Source: Dehalococcoidales bacterium
GTDB taxonomy: Bacteria; Chloroflexota; Dehalococcoidia; Dehalococcoidales; JAQTVP01
NCBI GenBank assembly: GCA_028707015.1
Contig: JAQTVP010000017.1
Span: 1-14,879 of the forward strand
Reading direction: 5' to 3'
DNA: 14,879 nt
The translations under genes and the position numbers were made by a program. Shown here in pieces: positions 1 to 6,767 of the stretch (position 1 is the first letter of the stretch; each line of letters opens with the position of its first letter). Under the pieces are notes generated by a model. The model saw only the letters and a list, made by a program, of their open reading frames with translations. It searched no databases and was not told the origin of the DNA.

Positions 1-891
1 GGGAGTACTGGCGATTCAATCTTTGTTGGTTTCCCGAGATATGTCATTCCTTCATCTCGTACCAGGGTTTTCTGTTTCCTTCACTTGAGTTCTCAAGGAC
101 TTACTATTATGCCGGAACTAAGAGATTGGAGTGAAATTAATTTTGAGGCTATGGCTACTACTATTGAAACTCATCCGGACATAATTAAAGGTGTGAAACT
201 ACGCTTGGTTGGTAATCTTGTAGCAAGTGATGGGATTAAAATATTTGATATAGCTAAAAAGGTAGCCAGGCAATTCGGACTGCCGATTATGATACATATT
301 GGTGACCTGGAGCAGCAGGTGTCACCAATATTAACCCAAGAGATCCTCCCACTACTGGAGCCGGGTGACATATTAAGCCATGTTTATACTGCTAAATTTG
401 GTGGTACTCTGCGTTCTGATGGCACAGTGTTACCTGAGCTGAGGGACGCAATGGAAAGGGGAGTCATTTTAGATACAGCTCTGGGTAGATATAACTTTAG
501 TTTTGAGGTTGCCAGTAAGAGTATTGATCAGGGTATCTTGCCTGTCACTTTGAGTACAGACCTTACTGCTGCCAGCTTAAAGCACCTTGTGTATGGTATG
601 ACCGTGACCATGTCTAAATTCGGGGCGCTGGGATTGGATTTGAAGCAGATAATAGCGATGGCAACAATTAATCCAGCACGTGTGTTAGGTGAAGAGAGCA
701 GAATTGGAAGCCTGAAACCGGGTATGGAAGCAGATATCTCCATTCTAGAATTATTATCTGGTAAATGGAAATTTCAGGATGCGGAGCAACAGATTATAGA
801 GGCAGATAAATTAATCTCACCAAATGTAACTATAAAAGCTGGGCAAGTGATACCCGCAAAGCCGGCAGCACAGCCACAACGGATAGACTGA
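1..891 (+). CDS. Amidohydrolase/deacetylase-family metallohydrolase, 5'-truncated by the window edge
   Basis: The frame is open from base 1, so the N-terminus lies outside the window; 296 residues are visible. The TTG at 85 is internal, because the residues before it (for example GSTGDSIFVGF at the very start) continue the family's conserved sequence. Metal-centre residues of the amidohydrolase superfamily are visible: a lysine in GVKLR (codon 196-198), usually carboxylated; a histidine in MIHIGD (295-297); a histidine in LSHVYT (379-381); and an aspartate in LSTD (559-561). The C-terminus has the usual ARVLGEE and SLKPGMEADI pattern that closes the barrel. Enzymes of this group hydrolyse amide bonds of cyclic or N-acylated small molecules in the cytoplasm; the substrate cannot be read here. 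It converges on the citrate-synthase-like gene with 28 bases between stop codons and no clear terminator. Confidence 0.85.
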   Translation, partial: GSTGDSIFVGFPRYVIPSSRTRVFCFLHLSSQGLTIMPELRDWSEINFEAMATTIETHPDIIKGVKLRLVGNLVASDGIKIFDIAKKVARQFGLPIMIHIGDLEQQVSPILTQEILPLLEPGDILSHVYTAKFGGTLRSDGTVLPELRDAMERGVILDTALGRYNFSFEVASKSIDQGILPVTLSTDLTAASLKHLVYGMTVTMSKFGALGLDLKQIIAMATINPARVLGEESRIGSLKPGMEADISILELLSGKWKFQDAEQQIIEADKLISPNVTIKAGQVIPAKPAAQPQRID

Positions 892-919
892 AGCACAAGT
901 AACTGACTTATTATAAGAA

Positions 920-2173
920 TTAATAATCTAATGGTTTTAGAGTCAGGATTTTCTTGGTAATCTCTGGATATTTAGCAATAAATAATAGTTCTTCTTCAAC
1001 AAGTGGTTTTTGTGCCTCTACATTGGCATATCTTACTAATTCCAGAATTTGTTCAGCTTCATTATCATCATGGAAAGATATTGCCTCATCTCCAATTATC
1101 TGGTCCATTACATATCTGAAACCGGATATGCCACTATACTGCCCGGCACATATTTCCCTACCGGTTTCTACAAATGATGGTTCCCCTCTACCGAGCTCGG
1201 CAAAGTTGTATAATTCATAAGTGGAGGCATCTTTTAACATACCATTAGCGTGTATGCCCGAAGCATGAGCGAAAGCATTGGCACCTACACCTGGTTGGTT
1301 AATGGGGATAGGAACGTCGAAAGCATAACTGGCATACTTAGCTATTTTCCATGATTTTGATAAATCAATATGATTGCCAAGCTGGTATTTTTCAGAAAAG
1401 CCTTTTGATTTAGTAATTGCTAAAATAACTGCTACCAGATCTGCATTACCGGCTCTCTCCCCAATACCATTAATAGTGGTGTTGATATATGCATCTTGCC
1501 CGCCATCTATAACTCCTTTAGCCCCAGCAATCGAATTAGCTACTGCCATTCCTAGGTCACCATGACAATGAACCTCAATTGGCATACCTATATTTTCTGC
1601 CAATGCTTTTGTTGTTTGATAAATAGTGAAGGGATTATCATAACCAAGCGTGTCGCAGTATCTTAATCTAGCTGCGCCATGGTCTTTGGCTTTCAAGCCG
1701 AACTTGATAAGAAAATCAAGTTCGGTTCTGGAAGCATCCTCGGCATTTACGCCTATAGAATCAGCTCCATAGGCTTTAGCCTCATTAACAGCTTCTAACA
1801 TAGTATTCAATATGTCGCCTCTGTTTTTTTTACCCATAAATTTACCCTGAATCATCTCATCTGATGTGGAAGTAGAAAGGTTAAGGTGTTTTATATCAGG
1901 GACGAGTTTGAAAGTAGTTTCAACATCTTGAGCTATAGCTCTTATCCACCCAGCCAAGCGAATTGGTTTTAAAACACCTATCCTCAATAATTCAAGATTT
2001 GCTTGAAGGTACATAGTATCATGGTGAGTAGTTGGAAAGCCGAATTCTGACTGAAAGATCCCCATCTCATTCAGCTCTATATTGATTAATGTTTTTGCCA
2101 GTTTGGATAAACCAAGTTTGGCTGTTTGAACACCGTCCCGGTTAGTTACATCGATTATATATATTTTCCCCAT
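920..2173 (-). CDS. Re-citrate synthase / homocitrate synthase-like enzyme
   Basis: A 417-residue enzyme of the DRE-TIM metallolyase family (LeuA, NifV, Re-citrate synthase). Visible motifs are DVTNRDGVQTA (residues 8-18, replacing the usual TLRDGEQ), the metal-binding HCHGDLG (202-208, with Gly where most relatives have Asn), NGIGERAGNADL (235-246), and AFAHASGIHANG (300-311), which supplies the catalytic histidine. There is no LeuA-type C-terminal regulatory domain of full length. The start is ATG with GAGGGG five bases upstream. The neighbours on the same strand are an aconitase-type pair and an isocitrate dehydrogenase, so condensation of acetyl-CoA with oxaloacetate to citrate fits better than homocitrate formation. 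Dehalococcoides has a characterised Re-citrate synthase that was first annotated as homocitrate synthase. Homocitrate or citramalate synthesis remains possible. The family is certain; the substrate is inferred. Confidence 0.8.
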   Translation of the reverse strand: MGKIYIIDVTNRDGVQTAKLGLSKLAKTLINIELNEMGIFQSEFGFPTTHHDTMYLQANLELLRIGVLKPIRLAGWIRAIAQDVETTFKLVPDIKHLNLSTSTSDEMIQGKFMGKKNRGDILNTMLEAVNEAKAYGADSIGVNAEDASRTELDFLIKFGLKAKDHGAARLRYCDTLGYDNPFTIYQTTKALAENIGMPIEVHCHGDLGMAVANSIAGAKGVIDGGQDAYINTTINGIGERAGNADLVAVILAITKSKGFSEKYQLGNHIDLSKSWKIAKYASYAFDVPIPINQPGVGANAFAHASGIHANGMLKDASTYELYNFAELGRGEPSFVETGREICAGQYSGISGFRYVMDQIIGDEAISFHDDNEAEQILELVRYANVEAQKPLVEEELLFIAKYPEITKKILTLKPLDY

Positions 2174-2266
2174 CGTATCCCCTCACATTTATGACTTAGA
2201 ATAATTGCTAGATAGTTTTTTCGCTTATTTTATTATTAAATTGACTCGGAGTTATCCTTCTTTAAA

Positions 2267-2356
2267 TTACTGATCCTGAAATTGTATCGTCGCTATTTTT
2301 ACATTTGCTGACAGGCAGTACTTATCTGGGAAAGAAAATAATCCAAAGTATTGCAT
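2267..2356 (-). CDS. Possible 29-residue small ORF between isocitrate dehydrogenase and the synthase
   Basis: This lies in the 264-base gap of the minus-strand cluster. An ATG at 2356 is preceded by GAGGGTGAGG, with GAGGG eight bases from the start, and opens a 29-codon frame (MQYFGLFSFPDKY... ending QFQDQ). I recognise no family and see no transmembrane segment. A good ribosome-binding site in the operon's own direction is the only support. The gap is otherwise AT-rich with no strong terminator or promoter visible. It could equally be chance. Confidence 0.18.
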   Translation of the reverse strand: MQYFGLFSFPDKYCLSANVKIATIQFQDQ

Positions 2357-2437
2357 TTGCCTCACCCTCTTGTTATTAAGAGTATAGCTAATCAGTATTT
2401 TAAACTCATTACATTTATGTTAAATCTACGTTACAAG

Positions 2438-3520
2438 TTAATTGTTCTTGAGTTTTTCGATTACTGCATCAGCTACCTGTGAGGTACCGACTGCATCATC
2501 AGGTGATTCGGGTTTTAGATCGTAGGTGACATTATTACCTTCAGCAATAACTTCGGATATTGCTGTTTCCAGATTATCGGCGCACTTACCTTCTCCGATG
2601 TGACGAAGCATCATTACTCCAGAGAGCATCATAGCCATTGGGTTAGCTTTATTTAATCCCTCGTATTTTGGGGCACTGCCATGTGTTGCTTCAAAAACAG
2701 CTATCTCATTACTGAGATTAGCGCCCGGGGCTAGTCCTAATCCACCGATTAAACCTGCACATAGATCGGAAAGTATGTCTCCATAAAGATTAGTTGTTAC
2801 TACAATATCAAACTGATATGGTTTTTGTACCATTTGCATAGTCATGTTATCTATAATTCTATCCTCGAATTCGATGTCAGGATATTCTTTAGCTATCTCT
2901 CTGGCTATGAAAAGAAATAAGCCATCAGAAAACTTCATAATGTTAGCCTTATGTACTGCTGTTACCCTTTTTCGATTATGTGTTCGCGCATATTCAAAAG
3001 CAAACTTAACAATCCTTTTACTGCCCATTTCAGATATGACTTTTATACTTATTCCTGAATCTGCACTGACAGCCGTCTGTTTTGCCTCTGAGATCATCTC
3101 TATTAACCTTGTGGTTTCAGGTGCCCCTTTTTCGAATTCAATGCCGCTATACAGGTCTTCCATATTTTCTCGTACAATAATTATATCCACATCTTTATGA
3201 AGAGAAGGTGCTCCAGTATAGGTCTTGCATGGACGTAAGCAAGAATAAAGTTCTAATTTATTACGTAGGGTAACATTTACGCTTCTAAATCCTGATCCTA
3301 CAGGAGTGGTAACTGGCCCTTTGAGGGCGACTTTGTTTTGCCTGATAGATTCCAGTACTGATTCGGGTAATAGTGTTCCCATTGTATCTTGAGCCTTGAT
3401 CCCGATATGGTGAATGTCCCACTGAAAATTAACCCCGGTAGCTTCAAGCACTCTTCTGGCAGCCTCAGTAACCTCGGGACCTACACCATCACCTGGAATA
3501 AGAGTAATCGGATAAACCAT
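2438..3520 (-). CDS. icd: Isocitrate dehydrogenase (isocitrate/isopropylmalate dehydrogenase family)
   Basis: This enzyme oxidatively decarboxylates isocitrate to 2-oxoglutarate. Counted from the upstream TTG at 3526, the substrate residues of E. coli Icd are all present: S82, N84, R88, R98 and R119 match S113, N115, R119, R129 and R153, and K193 in VHKANIMK matches K230. Metal-binding aspartates sit in NLYGDILSD (D250, D254). The Ser-x-Asn pair marks isocitrate rather than isopropylmalate as substrate. K287 and Y288 in HGSAPKYEG, and Y335 in VTYDL, correspond to E. coli K344, Y345 and Y391, which bind the NADP phosphate; the R395 position is proline. NADP use is therefore suggested although the overall sequence is like NAD-type enzymes. 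ATG 3520 has AGGAGA 10 bases upstream; TTG 3526, four bases from it, is the alternative start. It lies 40 bases downstream of the small aconitase-type subunit. Confidence 0.9.
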   Translation of the reverse strand: MVYPITLIPGDGVGPEVTEAARRVLEATGVNFQWDIHHIGIKAQDTMGTLLPESVLESIRQNKVALKGPVTTPVGSGFRSVNVTLRNKLELYSCLRPCKTYTGAPSLHKDVDIIIVRENMEDLYSGIEFEKGAPETTRLIEMISEAKQTAVSADSGISIKVISEMGSKRIVKFAFEYARTHNRKRVTAVHKANIMKFSDGLFLFIAREIAKEYPDIEFEDRIIDNMTMQMVQKPYQFDIVVTTNLYGDILSDLCAGLIGGLGLAPGANLSNEIAVFEATHGSAPKYEGLNKANPMAMMLSGVMMLRHIGEGKCADNLETAISEVIAEGNNVTYDLKPESPDDAVGTSQVADAVIEKLKNN

Positions 3521-3560
3521 TGTCAATATCTCTCCTAGTTTTCTTGTTTATTATGTATTA

Positions 3561-4055
3561 TTATAATTTATAGTCACCATGTTTTTGGATATAAGGCAGA
3601 AGCCCGCCTTCGTTAAGGATCCGGTGCATTATTTCAGGTATCTTATCAAAAGTTAACTGGTTCCCAGTAGTTAAATCCAATATGGTGCCAGCTATAAGAT
3701 TGATCTCTAGTTCATCACCGTCTTTTATACCATCGGTATCACATAAGAGTACTGGAAGTCCAACATTGATAGCATTACGGAAGAATATCCGGGCAACTGA
3801 CTTAGCTAGAATCGCACTAGCTCCAGCCATTTTGATAACCAGAGGAGCATGTTCCCTGCTGGAACCTAGCCCAAGGTTACTGCCAGCAACGAAAAAATCT
3901 CCGGGTTTAACGTTAGTAATAAAAGTTGGGGCAGCATCTGCCATAACATGTTTAGCCAACTCAGGTAGATTACTTCTCAGATGAGCAAATCTGCCAGGTA
4001 TAATGTCGTCAGTGGATATACCGTTTCCAAATTTAAAAGCTTTACCTTTCAGCAT
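3561..4055 (-). CDS. Aconitase/homoaconitase/isopropylmalate dehydratase-type small subunit
   Basis: A 164-residue LeuD-type swivel domain. It has STDDIIPGRF (residues 14-23), the GSSREHAP signature (64-71) whose Ser and Arg contact the substrate, and FFRNAINVGLP (91-101). Its length is normal for the stand-alone archaeal/bacterial small subunit. Its ATG directly follows the TAA of the large subunit with no spacer, and GAGAGG lies inside the end of that gene, so the two are probably translationally coupled and form one heteromer. The loop after IIPGR (residues 22-30, FAHLRSNLP), which influences substrate choice in this family, does not let me assign the substrate. Operon position before isocitrate dehydrogenase argues for citrate to isocitrate isomerisation. 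Isopropylmalate or homocitrate are the alternatives. Confidence 0.87.
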   Translation of the reverse strand: MLKGKAFKFGNGISTDDIIPGRFAHLRSNLPELAKHVMADAAPTFITNVKPGDFFVAGSNLGLGSSREHAPLVIKMAGASAILAKSVARIFFRNAINVGLPVLLCDTDGIKDGDELEINLIAGTILDLTTGNQLTFDKIPEIMHRILNEGGLLPYIQKHGDYKL

Positions 4056-5309
4056 TTATATTACCTCTCGGGGGTCAGTTATTTCGCCTGTAATAGCAGT
4101 TGCGGCTGCTGTGGCCGGACTAGAAAGATATATAAAGCCCTCTGGATTTCCCATTCGGGCCTTGAAGTTACGATTAGCGGTGGATAGACAGGCTTCTCCT
4201 GTTCCCAGTGCTCCTTGATGAAGGCCAAGGCAAGGTCCGCATCCTGGAGGCAAGATAACTGCTCCCGCATCAATCAGAGTTTGGATATATCCAGCTTCTA
4301 TAGCAGCAAGCAGTACTCCTCGTGAGGCAGGACCAACCAATAATCTGGTTTGGGGATGGTGTTTCTTACCTTTTAAAATTTTAGCAGCTATGGCTAGATC
4401 ATCGAGCCGACCGTTAGTACAAGTGCCAATAAGTACCTGTTGGATTTTTATATTTTTAAGCTCTCGAGCCGGGGCAATATTATCTACTGAATGGGGTTTG
4501 GCTACCACTGGCTCAAGATCATCCAGGTTAATATTGATTGTTTTCTCATAGACAGCATCATGATCGGGAATAATTTGCTGGTATTGATCACTTCTGCCCA
4601 GAGCTGTTAGATATGCTTTGGTGACATTATCTGATGTAAAAAGTCCAACCTTAGCCCCGGCTTCAACAGCCATATTAGCTATAGTAAGACGTTCGGGAAT
4701 GCTTATGTTATTCAGGGCATCACCACTAAACTCCAATGCTTTGTAGGTAGCACCATCAGCTCCAATCTGTCCGATCAAGTGAAGAATAAGGTCTTTAGCG
4801 TATACACCATGAGCAAATTTACCTGATACCATTATTCTGATGCTTTCTGGTACTCGTAACCAGGTTTTGCCTACTCCGAAGACAATAGCTATATCACTGG
4901 AGCCCATACCGCAAGCAAAAGCTCCTATCCCGCCGGCAGTTACTGTATGAGAATCAGCACCAACAACTAAATCACCTGGTTTAGCGAGAGATTCAGCCAC
5001 TATCTGATGGCAGATGCCATCGCCAATATCAGAGAGAAGGCAACCTGTCTCTTGTGCAAATCTGCGAAGCAGCATATGGTCGTTAGATAGTTGCCATGCC
5101 GGGCTGGGGACACCATGATCAATAAACAAAACAGCTTTTAAGGAACTAGCTACATCTTTGAACCCCGCAGCTTGGAATTGTCTTATTGCCAGTGGTCCAG
5201 TTGTTTCATGAGCGAAAACCAGATCCACATTAGCTATAATGATATTTCCTGCTTTAGCTTCAGTTTCTGATTTTACACTTAATATTTTTTCAACTAATGT
5301 TTTGCCCAT
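4056..5309 (-). CDS. Aconitase/homoaconitase/isopropylmalate dehydratase-type large subunit (4Fe-4S)
   Basis: A 417-residue LeuC-type subunit of the short archaeal-like class. The three cysteine ligands of the 4Fe-4S cluster are C297 in GTCTNGR and C357 and C360 in PPGCGPC. Other family signatures are FIDHGVPSP (62-70), GADSHTVTAGGIGAFACG (117-134) and STANRNFKARMGNPEG (376-391). It would dehydrate and rehydrate its substrate through a bound cis-enoic acid, with the small subunit supplying the remaining active-site residues. It is the first gene of a minus-strand cluster with isocitrate dehydrogenase and a citrate-synthase-like enzyme, so aconitase is the favoured role. Annotation pipelines would probably call it LeuC from similarity. 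The start is ATG with a modest AAGGT ten bases upstream, after a leader of about 125 bases. Confidence 0.88.
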   Translation of the reverse strand: MGKTLVEKILSVKSETEAKAGNIIIANVDLVFAHETTGPLAIRQFQAAGFKDVASSLKAVLFIDHGVPSPAWQLSNDHMLLRRFAQETGCLLSDIGDGICHQIVAESLAKPGDLVVGADSHTVTAGGIGAFACGMGSSDIAIVFGVGKTWLRVPESIRIMVSGKFAHGVYAKDLILHLIGQIGADGATYKALEFSGDALNNISIPERLTIANMAVEAGAKVGLFTSDNVTKAYLTALGRSDQYQQIIPDHDAVYEKTININLDDLEPVVAKPHSVDNIAPARELKNIKIQQVLIGTCTNGRLDDLAIAAKILKGKKHHPQTRLLVGPASRGVLLAAIEAGYIQTLIDAGAVILPPGCGPCLGLHQGALGTGEACLSTANRNFKARMGNPEGFIYLSSPATAAATAITGEITDPREVI

Positions 5310-5439
5310 ATAAATATTTACCTTATGATTTTATTTTTTATGTGTAATCCTAATGAAGTGTGAATAAAGAGAGGACAGAAACATACTTTTCTTTTGGCCT
5401 TCACCCTGATTTCTGCCTAGTTTTACTTTATATAAGATA

Positions 5440-5469
5440 ATTATACTCGTAAATACAGTCAGAATTCAA
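5440..5469 (-). promoter_or_regulatory. Putative promoter of the aconitase-isocitrate dehydrogenase cluster
   Basis: On the minus strand TTGAAT (5469-5464) and a perfect TATAAT (5445-5440) are 18 bases apart. Transcription would begin near 5433 and leave an untranslated leader of about 125 bases before the large-subunit ATG. I found no convincing terminator or riboswitch fold in that leader. Confidence 0.5.
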
Positions 5470-5520
5470 ATTAGTTATCCTTATACACTAATTATTTGGG
5501 TTTAAAATTTATTATTTCCC

Positions 5521-5548
5521 TTGATATATTGTTTTTAGGCGCTATAAT
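5521..5548 (+). promoter_or_regulatory. Putative promoter of the deoxyribosyltransferase-fold gene
   Basis: TTGATA (5521-5526) and TATAAT (5543-5548) are 16 bases apart. AGGAG (5558-5562) follows, seven bases before the ATG at 5570. Transcription would start close to 5555, so the leader is only about 15 bases and the ribosome-binding site sits almost at the 5' end. Confidence 0.65.
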
Positions 5549-5569
5549 TACCTTGATAGGAGTCATATT

Positions 5570-6481
5570 ATGTCTAATAATGCCAAAATGAATTGCTTTG
5601 TAATTATGCCATTTTCTGCTACTAAAGGTGAACATACCGAAAAGTATTGGAATGACCATTTTAACGATTTCCTCAAGCCTACAATTGAATCATATGAATT
5701 ATGTCCGCTAACGGCATTTCGTTCAGCCCCTCTCAGAGGTGATATTGTCCGCCAGATTATTACTGATTTGGTTACATCACCAATTGTTGTTGCTGACCTT
5801 ACCGATGCCAATCCTAATGTTTACTGGGAATTAGGTGTTCGGCAGAGTTTTAAAAACTGCACAATAACTATAGCGGAATATGGAACACCGATACCTTTTG
5901 ATATCGGTGCAAAAGGTACTCTTTTTTATCATCCTCACGACCATATAAAAACGAGCCAATTCAGAGAAGATATTATTGAGGCCATTAAGGATTGTGTTGA
6001 AAATCCATCCTATCCTGATAGCCATGTTCTTGAAGCGATTAGTGGCAGGGGATCATTATTCCAGATTCTGATGAAAGAGGAAGCATTACGTAAATTGGAT
6101 GCGCTTCTATCTGAAATTAAATTTAACCAATATGTGATGCGTGGAGTAAAAACAGTATGTCAGCAAAATAATGAACTTATAAAGGATAAAAAAATAACCG
6201 AAATTCAAGTCATAGTTATGCGACTTAGAACTTCATCGATTACAAGCATGGTTGCTAACAGATATTTGGATGCAGGTGATGAATTTTACTCTTACGCAGA
6301 AAATTATTTTAATTCGTTAATAGGACTCAACGAAAATCTAAATTCATGGGATAATCCAACTATACCAAAAGGACAAGTAGAAAAAAGGTTATTGAGTTTT
6401 ATCGATAATGTTATAGAATATATTTCTAGCTTTCAAAAACGTGTAACTGAGCAGAAGAAAAAACTCTCATTACTGCTGTAG
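5570..6481 (+). CDS. Nucleoside 2-deoxyribosyltransferase-like (RCL-fold) protein, possible defence effector
   Basis: A 303-residue protein with two parts. The N-terminal 120 residues carry FVIMPF (10-15), RSAPLRGDI (51-59), VADLTDANPNVYWELGVR (74-91) and PFDIG (109-113). This is the pattern of the nucleoside 2-deoxyribosyltransferase/RCL-like Rossmann fold that cleaves N-glycosidic bonds; E87 in the ELG motif is the likely catalytic glutamate. The rest (about 150-303) is predicted to be helical, rich in charged and long aliphatic residues, with no signal peptide or transmembrane segment, and I do not recognise it. Relatives with this N-terminal domain often stand alone or beside defence genes, and comparative work has proposed them as nucleotide-sensing or NAD-degrading effectors. 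Here it has its own strong promoter and a divergent metabolic neighbour, so the context gives no pathway. The fold is fairly safe; the function is not. Confidence 0.75.
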   Translation: MSNNAKMNCFVIMPFSATKGEHTEKYWNDHFNDFLKPTIESYELCPLTAFRSAPLRGDIVRQIITDLVTSPIVVADLTDANPNVYWELGVRQSFKNCTITIAEYGTPIPFDIGAKGTLFYHPHDHIKTSQFREDIIEAIKDCVENPSYPDSHVLEAISGRGSLFQILMKEEALRKLDALLSEIKFNQYVMRGVKTVCQQNNELIKDKKITEIQVIVMRLRTSSITSMVANRYLDAGDEFYSYAENYFNSLIGLNENLNSWDNPTIPKGQVEKRLLSFIDNVIEYISSFQKRVTEQKKKLSLLL

Positions 6482-6517
6482 CTCTTATTATGCTGGTGAA
6501 TTTTTAACTACACAAAG

Positions 6518-6682
6518 CTATGTTTGTATCACTCCGGTTGTAATTAGTATTCCCACAATAATGAGGAGTGGTCCTGATATAAGACCCCCTATCCTGCTTC
6601 TTGAGAGATTAATCTGTAATGCCAGCCGTAAAATAGTTAATATTACTCCAATTACTATTAGTATTATTCCTATTATATTCAT
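6518..6682 (-). CDS. Small two-helix membrane protein, 54 residues
   Basis: An ATG at 6682 opens a 54-codon frame ending in TAG. The N-terminal helix is MNIIGIILIVIGVILTILRL (residues 1-20). A basic, polar turn with NLSRSR (25-30) follows, then a second hydrophobic stretch from GGLISG to about residue 51, ending VIQT. The Gly/Ile/Val/Leu composition, the central basic loop and the two well-spaced hydrophobic segments make a hairpin membrane protein likely. AGAGAGGAAG lies about 11 bases upstream. It follows the ferredoxin-type aldo/keto reductase on the same strand after 85 bases, so the two may be cotranscribed. I recognise no family and propose no function beyond membrane location. Confidence 0.6.
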   Translation of the reverse strand: MNIIGIILIVIGVILTILRLALQINLSRSRIGGLISGPLLIIVGILITTGVIQT

Positions 6683-6767
6683 CTTGATTATACTTCCTCT
6701 CTTTTCTGTAATTAATTGTAGATGCTAATGAAAAAATCTTATATATATAAATAAGCACCCCTTCAGC

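Noticed and set aside
85..891. Amidohydrolase gene starting at TTG 85
   Set aside because: The same frame is open to base 1 and the upstream residues fit the family, so the gene is truncated by the window edge.
3561..5309. Straight leuC/leuD assignment for leucine biosynthesis
   Set aside because: The next gene has isocitrate-specific, not isopropylmalate-specific, substrate residues, and the cluster lacks leuA/leuB of the usual type. Substrate assignment by similarity alone is unsafe in this family.
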